From NCBI GenBank assembly GCA_013288645.1, contig JABDBL010000004.1:60057-124056 (forward strand): a DNA stretch of 64,000 nucleotides. The letters are read 5' to 3'. The DNA is from Candidatus Melainabacteria bacterium (GTDB lineage: Bacteria; Cyanobacteriota; Vampirovibrionia; Obscuribacterales; Obscuribacteraceae). Shown here piece by piece: positions 24,636-34,100 of the stretch. The stretch's first letter is position 1, and each line of letters starts with the position of its first letter. A program made the position numbers and the translations under genes. Under the pieces are notes generated by a model. That model did no database searches. It was not told the origin of the DNA and was given only the letters and a program-made list of their open reading frames with translations.

Positions 24636-27600
24636 TTAAACCAAAGCCAAAGATAAGATCTTTTTTTCCAAGTAAGTTACATATGCTGTGTGTTCACCGG
24701 CTCTGGCAGAAGAACTGATGTCGTTTTGAATAGCGTCTTCATTTGTTAAAATTCGATATCTCCCATTATTATGATCAACATCGACAACGGATAGTTTTCT
24801 AAGACATTCGGGCAGTCCGAGCCCTAACAGCTTAGCGACCGATTCTTTTGCTGACCAGATTTTTTTTATGCCTATGGCTCGCTCTTGTCCAGATAAGTTT
24901 TGAATATAATTGCGCTCCGCGGAACTGAGAATAAAATCTTCCAAATCATTATCTAAAAGTTTTGATTCTAAATCAATACCGATAGATGAAAACAATGAAC
25001 TGTCCGCAGCAACAGCAATAATTTCACCCTCTTTATGGGTTATAGATATAACTGGTTTATTAGCACCGGCCACAGTGGCAGCTATCCTTACTAGATATGG
25101 TTTACCTGAATCCAAAACATCAATTTCAATATCAGTATTTGCTATTTTTACACCAGTAAGCTTGTCAATTACAGAACGGACTGCTTCTTTAGCAGCTATT
25201 CGTCCTGCAAACCATTGTCTACGCTTAGTAGGTTGATTAAATGATTGCAGTTTCTCTCGCTCTAAAGGTGTCAAAATAGTATCAACGAGAGACGTAAAAG
25301 CATCTTCATTTTTCGGCAAGCATTCTTCAAAAAGTCTACGACAAACTATACCTTTACTCTCAGCCAAACTAGCAAAAATTTGTGTAAGAGAAATTTCATT
25401 GCTCAAGTATTGCTGTTCGCTTTTTCCTGTTTCAAAGCCGATTTTGCCCGGTAATAAATATGCCATTACTTGCTCTTCCAACTCTTGCAATTGTTTTTGG
25501 AAGGATCTTGTCATAGCAACTATATCTGACTGAAATTCACTTCCTGAAACCTGTTGGATTACATTCTCTGCCAATTGGTTACTTGAAGCAGGCTCAAATT
25601 GATCCTGCATAAGAGATAGTAATTTGGGTGTCCTTCTGGCAAATAAATAACTAAGATCCATATAAATATTGTTGACAAACAATACAGCCAGAAGATTTTG
25701 CAATTGTGTAATAGCTGATACATCAGAACGATTAGCAGCCAGTGAGACATGCGGCCGAGATTGCAGAGTCTCAGTTATTATAGGAGCCAAGTTGCCTCTG
25801 GGACCTACTTCCACAAAGGTTCTTACACCTTTCTTGTACAACGTCTCAATACTTTCCCGAAATAATATTGGCTTACTGAATAAATCAGTAGTCATTTTTT
25901 TTATTTTCTCTGCCTTATTTGGATAAGGGGCAGCTAAAGAACAAGACCATGATTCTATAAGAGGATTACTTATTTGCAGAGCTTCTATATCGGGATTGTC
26001 TGCTGATACCACATCCGCTACCAAAGATGTATGATAAGGTATAGCAAAGGGTAAAAAATCTGCAGATATGTGCCTACTTTCAAAGGACTTGAGTAGTAAG
26101 TTTATAGACTCTCTGTCTCCAGTAAGAATGAGCTGTCGCGGTGATAAGTTAGCGCTCAGATAGACTTTGTTCTTATAGTTGGCAAGCTCGACTTCTATTT
26201 TTTCATAAGAATCGTTTACCCGTAAGGACCTTAAGTTTATTAATTGGTCAAGAGGTAGAGCATGTACCATGCCCGTGCTTAAGTGATAGAACAACGGTGC
26301 TGCTTTAAAAATATCTACTGCTCCAGACATAGTCAAGGCAGCAAATTCGCCTGTACTAGAGCCTAATAAAATATCGGGCACAATATCTAAATTAAGCAAT
26401 AAAGTAAAAATGGCCCATTCTGCCATAAGTACGGTGACAACAGCTGAGTCCATAACAGCTAATGATCCCGGTGTTTCTCGAAATGTGTTTGTACGTGGAT
26501 CTAAGCGACAAAAAATGCGATCACTGGGCCTTAATTTACTACCACCGGATACAGATAAATAGTCCACAAAATCAAAAATTGCTCTTATCTCTGGAAAGTG
26601 TAAACAAAGCTCGGCGAGCATATTAGGATATGCTGCACCAAGCCCAGGTAATATAAATGCCAATTTATTCTTTTCATTGCCCACATCTATATATGAATTA
26701 TTGCACCAATAAATATCATTACTTGCGAAGTAAGCGAGATCGCTGCTCTGAGCAAAGTTGCCTTCTAAGCACGTGTCTATCATGTTTTTAATTTTGGGGA
26801 GAAATTCTTCAATGCTTGTGCATACAAAAGCTGCTCTGATATATTCGCTAGTCTTTTGTTGAACAACCTGATTCGCTCGAGCAAGAGATTCGTTTACGAG
26901 TTTAAAGGTATTAGCATTAATAGTGAAGGCTAAGTCTTTTAAATTTATTTGGTTACTGGTACGAAATACGAATGCTTCAATCGATTGTAAGTAAGCGATT
27001 AATTGATAAGGATTTTCTGTAAAAAAAGTGAATAGTTCTGCTGGCCAATGGGGTTGAAGATTACGTTGTTTCAATTCGTTCGCATCTTCAAACTCTTCTG
27101 CCACTAGATGATAGATTTGTCCATCTTCTTCAGTAATATGCAAAGCAGCCCGACGATGCGAAGAACTATACGTTGGTTGTGGACTCATAGCCCTGAAGTG
27201 CAAATGAATCTGAGGATGAAACCAAGGACGGATAGCAAAATTAAAATAGAAAGGAGAATGTCTAAGATCTATCTGTTCGATAAAGTCTGTCTGTTGCAGG
27301 GGCAAAAATGTTCTCTGCTGAATTGATATAATTGTCTCCACTAGGGAAGTAAGTCCATTAACTGAATGATTACTCTTATCTCTAAGTCCAATTTGCAAAG
27401 AACACCAAGGATCCTCTCTAAAAACATTATCTCCATTTGCTTTGCTTGCAACTTCAATGCCTTTAGTATCTTTGGCGAACCACTTAGATAATTGGGCTAT
27501 TTGCGCGGTTATTGCATTTTCGGACTTTGAATTTAAAGTAAATAAATTGATAGACGAGGTAGAGATTTGAGCTTCCTTGTATTTTGCTTTTAACTCAAGT

Positions 27601-28100
27601 AAATGGTCATCGGTGTTTGCTTTAAGCAAAAATGAAATTGACGCATATACTTTTTTATTAATTTCAATTGCTCTGGAAAGCGGTCTCAAGACAAAAGCAG
27701 AAAGATAGTAGGAATTCTGTGGTTCTTGTATATTTTCTACTGAGTCACAAAGCAATAGTAAAACAATATTACAAGCAGAAGATTGCAGCTGATTAATAGC
27801 CATGTCTAACCCTTGCAAAGGATTTGAAATTTGCTGATCAGTACCTCTTCCTGTCAATCCAAGGAGAGGCAATAATTGTTCAGCTGAAATTAAATTGGCG
27901 TTGCCACAATTGCCAATAATGAGGCAAGGGCTCTCTGCAATATCCGAGTCATCGACTAAAGCTTCTTTGGCTATTTGAATAAGAGACGACTTCAAATCAC
28001 CTTTGCCATGACCATAACAACTAATGTAAGACAAACCGGTAATAGCTATGCTGCAGGAATTATTTTCCTGCTTTATAGACGAATTTGTATTGTCTATCAT
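24636..28100 (-). CDS. Acyltransferase-phosphopantetheinyl transferase fusion
   Basis: The 1154-aa protein carries an unusual domain set. Residues ~15-450 look like a worn-down ketosynthase or chain-length-factor-like region without the catalytic Cys-His-His set. Residues ~490-800 are a malonyl/acyl transferase domain, with ILPGLGAAYPNML, the nucleophile serine in LGSSTGEFAAL, PYHTSLV and VEVGPRGNL. Residues ~940-1154 are a 4'-phosphopantetheinyl transferase of the Sfp/AcpS type (SIGIDLES and IWSAKESVAKLLGLGL, with the Mg-binding Asp and the KES motif). The AT would load extender units and the PPTase would activate the ACP of the adjacent synthase, whose stop overlaps this start by 4 bp. It resembles PfaB and PfaE of polyunsaturated fatty acid synthases merged in one chain. 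Confidence 0.8.
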   Translation of the reverse strand: MIDNTNSSIKQENNSCSIAITGLSYISCYGHGKGDLKSSLIQIAKEALVDDSDIAESPCLIIGNCGNANLISAEQLLPLLGLTGRGTDQQISNPLQGLDMAINQLQSSACNIVLLLLCDSVENIQEPQNSYYLSAFVLRPLSRAIEINKKVYASISFLLKANTDDHLLELKAKYKEAQISTSSINLFTLNSKSENAITAQIAQLSKWFAKDTKGIEVASKANGDNVFREDPWCSLQIGLRDKSNHSVNGLTSLVETIISIQQRTFLPLQQTDFIEQIDLRHSPFYFNFAIRPWFHPQIHLHFRAMSPQPTYSSSHRRAALHITEEDGQIYHLVAEEFEDANELKQRNLQPHWPAELFTFFTENPYQLIAYLQSIEAFVFRTSNQINLKDLAFTINANTFKLVNESLARANQVVQQKTSEYIRAAFVCTSIEEFLPKIKNMIDTCLEGNFAQSSDLAYFASNDIYWCNNSYIDVGNEKNKLAFILPGLGAAYPNMLAELCLHFPEIRAIFDFVDYLSVSGGSKLRPSDRIFCRLDPRTNTFRETPGSLAVMDSAVVTVLMAEWAIFTLLLNLDIVPDILLGSSTGEFAALTMSGAVDIFKAAPLFYHLSTGMVHALPLDQLINLRSLRVNDSYEKIEVELANYKNKVYLSANLSPRQLILTGDRESINLLLKSFESRHISADFLPFAIPYHTSLVADVVSADNPDIEALQISNPLIESWSCSLAAPYPNKAEKIKKMTTDLFSKPILFRESIETLYKKGVRTFVEVGPRGNLAPIITETLQSRPHVSLAANRSDVSAITQLQNLLAVLFVNNIYMDLSYLFARRTPKLLSLMQDQFEPASSNQLAENVIQQVSGSEFQSDIVAMTRSFQKQLQELEEQVMAYLLPGKIGFETGKSEQQYLSNEISLTQIFASLAESKGIVCRRLFEECLPKNEDAFTSLVDTILTPLEREKLQSFNQPTKRRQWFAGRIAAKEAVRSVIDKLTGVKIANTDIEIDVLDSGKPYLVRIAATVAGANKPVISITHKEGEIIAVAADSSLFSSIGIDLESKLLDNDLEDFILSSAERNYIQNLSGQERAIGIKKIWSAKESVAKLLGLGLPECLRKLSVVDVDHNNGRYRILTNEDAIQNDISSSARAGEHTAYVTYLEKKILSLALV

Positions 28101-31100
28101 CCAGAAATACTTGCCTCAACAATAGTTGCATTTTGATTAGCAAGACGATGCAGAGATTTGCTACCGACACCCGATAAATTTTCAACGTATATGTATAAAT
28201 CACCAGATGGTCCATATATAGCCATGTCACAACGCAATTCATTCTGTGAGCTCTCTGGCGAAATAATTATATGTACAAAACAAAGTTCGTCCGACTCAAA
28301 TGTTAGAGGAGCAAAAAAGCTTAAGCGACTAAAACCAGTTGGCAATGCGGTTATGTCGAGACTTTTACGAGCCCAAATTCCGCCTAATTGCATGGAGCAA
28401 TCAAACATTACTGGATCAATAATCCAATTACCGTTTGTATCCATGTGTAGACATTTTTCTGGACTTAAACCTGAAACTTGTCCAAGAATACCCTTTTCGC
28501 CCACGGAATATATTTCTTTCATGCCATGAAAGCTCTTGCCATGGAATAACCATTGCTTATAAATGTCAGCAATTGCAGGCAAAGTTATAGGAGCGCCCAA
28601 ATCGTATTTGCCTAAATCGATTTCCTTGCCGGCATGACTTTCATTGCCGTTGTTACCGTTTACACCATTGTTACCGTTGTGTCCGTTGGTACCATTACTA
28701 TTAGAAGCTTCGTGTTCCAATAGCGGTATTTTTGTTGGCGCAACTATTTTAGCGTTCAATTTTGTATTTTCGCCAAGGCAAAAACGGGCCTTAAAATTAA
28801 CGCGGCGTTTTGCACCAGATAATATAGACACCATTGCCGTAGCTGTATCGGATTGTCTTTCTTCTTCATTTACTATTATAGATATTTTCTTTTTCGGAAC
28901 ATCAAAGAGAATGCCCGCCGGAATATCAAATTGTTCTATCGATCTCAATGGCAGATCATGGTAGGTAGCTTGAGCTGCTTCACACATCAATTCCAACGCA
29001 TAGGACATAGGAAGAACAGGTACACCATCAAAAGCATGATCGAGCAAAAATGTATCTACCTGGGTATCAAGATTTACTATATATTCTTTGTCTCCGGCAG
29101 AATGGGTTATCACTTCGCTGTTGGCCAGTCTTGCACCCAAACCTTTAATTTTGCTTTTGCTTTCTGCTCTTGCGACTAGAAGTACTTCTGATTCTTTTTT
29201 ATTGGAACAAAACATTTCATCGATAAATGCCTCACAACCCTTTTGTAGATCAATCATTGCCCAGCCATATTGAGCAAAAACATCTTCCAATTCTGGGTGC
29301 GCCATACCACCTTTCCAAGGTCCCCACATAATAGCAGCGGCTCGTCCTTTGGGCATTCTATCTCTTACACTAAGTGCTAATTTGTTTAATACTTCATTAG
29401 CAGCCACATAATCGACCTGTCCGGCATTACCAGTGCGGCCAACCACAGACGAAAAGAAGAATAAGTACTGGAGAGATTCTAATTTAAGAGCTTCGAGTAA
29501 AGTTAAGGCACTATTTACCTTAGTATCATAAACGCGCGTAAATGATTCTTTGTCTTTGTCTTTAATCAGAGCATCCTCTATCACACCAGCTCCATGAATC
29601 ACGGCATCGATTTTGCCATAATCCTTATAAACACGATCAACAAGGGAAGTTAGAGCCTTAGCATCGCGAACATCCAAACTATGGTATTCAACCTTATTAG
29701 CACTGTTCTGCAGACGCGCTATATTTTCTCTAATCTCGCGCTCTTTAATCAGGGCTTGGTATCGCATTTCGACTTCGGGTATATTGACCGACTTACCTTC
29801 TTCTTTTAGCGCTTCGATAATTTTTGCCTTTAGTTCGCGCATTCCTTTAATGCCAGAATAGCGTCCCTCCTCCAAGCCTGTAGGCAAGGGAGAACGCCCC
29901 ACTAATACAAGTATGGGCTTGTAGTGTTTAGCCAACTGGGTGGCAATCTCGGCAGTGATACCACGAGCGCCACCAGTAATCAAAACCACAGAATTTTTAT
30001 CCAATGGTGGATGAGAAAAATCTACTTTCAATGAGCCATCAGTTATTTCTAAGCCCCATCTTTGATTAGCGCGATAACCAACTTCAACAATATCGTCGTT
30101 GGCTAATACTTCTTTTATAAGCTGAAGAGAAATATCTTGCAAATCCTGAGAAGAAAATTTTTGTCCGTCTCCAGTTTTATTTAAATCAAAGTCAATCGTC
30201 TTATATGAGCGATCAGCCATTTCTTTGGCTGCTACCTTGATTAGTCCGGGTATAGCTGCTTGTGTGGGTGAGAAGTGATTAGGGTTAACTAAATCATGAC
30301 CAAATTTTCCGCCCATGCTCGTGGCAGAAACAAATATAGGCTTATTACCCGAGACTACTTTAGTAGCATTGAGACTAAAACATTTAAGTAAATGCAATAA
30401 GGCGACAGCACTGACTCGATTTGACTCTGCCTTTTCTTCGGCAAAAGATTGCAAGTGGAATAACATACTTGCCTGTCCGTACTTCGCCTGTAAATCAAGT
30501 AGGCATGCTTCAACTTGTGCGAAATCTTGCCAGTCAATCTCGCGTTGAATTACCTTGCTGTCTGTATGTGCACTGGTCGATTTTTTAGTATCTGTCTTGC
30601 TTTCTAATTGCTTCAATACAACCGGCACAAATCCATGACTAGCAAAACGTTTGGCTAAGCTATCAGCTAAACCAAGCTTGTCGCAAGTGATTAGGACCAG
30701 ATCAGCACCGTTCTTACTTGCATTAACTCGCTCGGTCATTTGTGCATCAGTGAAAGCTAGCGGTGAAAGACTAACCGGCATTACCAAACCACGCTTGACC
30801 ACATTATGGTGACCATTAGAGCCTTCTTTAGTGTTGTCGTGTTTGCCGTTGCCTTGCGATCTACCCTCGCCATTTACATAAAGAGCGGAAGCTTGTTCTT
30901 TGTGAGAACCATTGTTTTCGCCCACTGATTGAACAAGAGCCGGGTTATGGTCGTGACTGGCCCGTAACCAATCAATAATACCCTGCAGAGTTCGGGCGCC
31001 GGCCAATTCCTCTATGCCTGACTCCAATTGTTTCTGTTTAGCATCTGGTAGTACGCGACGGAATTTATTTAATATCTCAACTCTTTTGATCGAATCTATA

Positions 31101-34100
31101 CCTAAATCAGCTTCAAGATCTAAACTGGGATCGATCATATCAACAGGATACCCGGTTCTGTCGGCCACTATTTCTAGTAGAGTAGTGATTAATTGCTCTG
31201 TGTCCAATTCGGGTTCTGGACTTACTGTCGAAGTTGTGGGGACTGCTGCTAGAGCTTCACCATTATTGGCAGTGTTGGCTGCAAAATTATTAGCAGAAAC
31301 ATCGGTAGTGGCTTCGGGAGGCAAAACCATATTGTCCACTGAAAAATCAGCTTTTTCTGTCAAAGAAGACATAACAGATGGTGAAAGATTATTTGCATAT
31401 CCTTCCCCTTTTTGATTAGCTAAATACGCCAGCATGACGCGTTGTTGTGTTTCCATAAAGCTATTGGCCATTTGCTGCATACTTTGTTGAAATTGCAACA
31501 TGATATTATCAACTTGACCATTGCCTGTTTGAGTGCCGTTAGGCTTGTTCCTGTTAGGCGTCTGATTAATGCCTGGGTTATTACGCTGCGGTGTATTTTC
31601 GATTTTCAAGTTTCCAAAGCCCTTATTTAGGTTATTTAGTTCTAAATTTGTTTTTGGTGCATAATTCAACGGAGAAGATTTGCTAACGGCTGCAGGTAGT
31701 GACTTAATAGCCTGCATTTCCGCTGCTTTTCCTTTCGGTTGAATTGTGACACTGTTTACAGAATAGATAAGCTTTTTATTGCTTGCTGCTGGTTCATAAT
31801 TGATAACTTGCCTTAAGGCAGCCAACCTAAACTGATAGAGTCTTTGGAAATCCAGCTTAATTCCACAAACTGCTAATTGTGCTAAAGCTTGCAATAGGCT
31901 AACGATCCCATCGCGACCCGGTCTATCGAGAGCTATGCAGGTAGAATCTGAGCCTTCCAGAATTGACTGTGCTAAATTAGTCAATACATTTCCTGGTCCA
32001 ACTTCTAGAAAGATACGAGCGCCGTCACCATACATCTTCTTAATTTGACTGACGAAATCAACCGGCTCTGTGGTGTGAGAACTAAGCTTGCTAGCTAACT
32101 TAGACGATGAGCGATCGTATTTTTGTCCTTGTAAATTAGAATATACATCAATTGAGCCATCAAAACGGTCAATTTCATTCAAAACAGTTTCAAGTTTCTC
32201 AGCGGCATGCTTCATAGACTTAGTATGAAAAGCTTGCGATACAGGAATAATACGAGCGATTAAGTTTTTGTCTTGCAATATAGAAACAGACTGTTCAACC
32301 TCAGAAAGAGGGCCAGCAATAACTGTTTGTCCAGGGCTATTAACATTAGCAATTGAGATGCCGGTGGGGAGTTCAGTCAGGTGTTCCTTTAATTTATCAA
32401 CTGAGCAGGAAACGGCAGCCATCGCACCACGAGAAATTTGTCCATTAACAGACTGAGCTAATATTTCTCCTCTTTGTTGAGAAACATTCATCAAACTGGC
32501 AAAATCGTAATAGCCAGCTGCACAGAGAGCAACGTATTCTCCATAACTATGTCCTGCCACCATATCTGGTTGAACAGCAAATGATGTTAAAAGCGAATAT
32601 GCTGCCATATTAGCGGCCCCCATAGCTGGTTGGGCTATGCGTGTATCAGTCAAAGCTTCTTTTAATTTGGCTTCCTCTTCTTTTGTAAACACGGGGGGTG
32701 GAAATATATAATCAGATAGCGATTTAGGAAGGTTACTTCCTAAGTGTTTATTAGCTTGGGTAAAAGTTTCTCTTGCTTCGGCAAATCTAATAGTTAATTG
32801 AGAAAGCATGCCAGGGTATTGCGAACCTTGTCCGGGAAATAAAAAAGCTAATTTACTTTTGTTATTGGGCGCATTGAATGAGCTAGTTTCAAAATAGACG
32901 CCGCGTGGATCCTTGATTTGTTCTTTATTCGCAGCTTGAATATCATTTTTGGCACGGGTAAGTTTGTCATTGAGATCGGTCATTGAAGAAGCGACAATAG
33001 CAAGACAGTATTTTCGCTGTTCGCTTTGAGAATCTTTTATATGCTCAGCAAGTTGCTCAGATCGTCCGAGGTTGTTCAAACGAACCCGATTGGAAGATCT
33101 ACCGAATTGAGCTTGGTGCTCAGGATCTTTTAAAAATTGCCAGTATGCTAACGCCGCTAAATTAAGCCCTTCTCTTGTACCATTATCTAAGAGCTTTTTT
33201 GCTTTATCGGAACAAGCAGTTATGGCGCGACAAACTTCTGTGGTGCTCGTTCCAGAAAATATAAATAGCTCGGCTGGCAAAATGGGATCTTCTTTCGTAT
33301 CATCAGGCTGAACGTAAGTTGGAGTATATTCTTCCAACACAACATGAAAATTGGTACCACCAAAACCAAAAGCACTCACCCCCGCCCTTCTTACATCCAA
33401 ACTATTGCTCTGTCCTCCCGGCAATATCCAAGGACGACTCTCAGCATTTATATAGAACGGTCCCTGTTCAAAATGACAGGCGGGATTCGGATTCTTAACA
33501 CCAATAGTGGGGGGCAATACTTTGTGATGCAGCGCTTTAGCCACTTTTATCAATGACGCTAAACCGGCAGTTGCCTTCGTGTGTCCAATCATTGTTTTAA
33601 CTGAACCAATAGCACAGGATTGCTCAGCTGCCTTAGAAAGTTCAAAAACTTGCTTTAAAGCCTCAACTTCTGCTTTGTCACCAGCTACGGTGCCAGTTCC
33701 ATGAGCTTCGATTAAAGTTACAGTATTCGGATTGACTTGCGCATCGTCATAAGCTCTATTCAACGCCTTGATCTGCCCGGCAGGACGGGGGGCTGTTAAG
33801 CTCAAGTCACGGCCATCACTGGAACCACCTATGCCCTTTATCACCGCGTAAATTCTATCTCCATCACGCTCGGCGTTGCTTAGACGCTTAAGCACTAACA
33901 TAGCCATACCTTCACTTATGACTATGCCATCAGCGCTGGTGTCGAAAGTCTTGCAATGCCCATCAGCTGAGAAAGCATGAGTTTTGCTAAAACTTAAATA
34001 GTCTCCCGGCTGGTTATGAGTATCAGTCGAGGCTAGGAAAACAACATCGCTATTACCATTTCGCAACTCTGCCACGGCAGTATACAAAGCTGCTAAAGAA

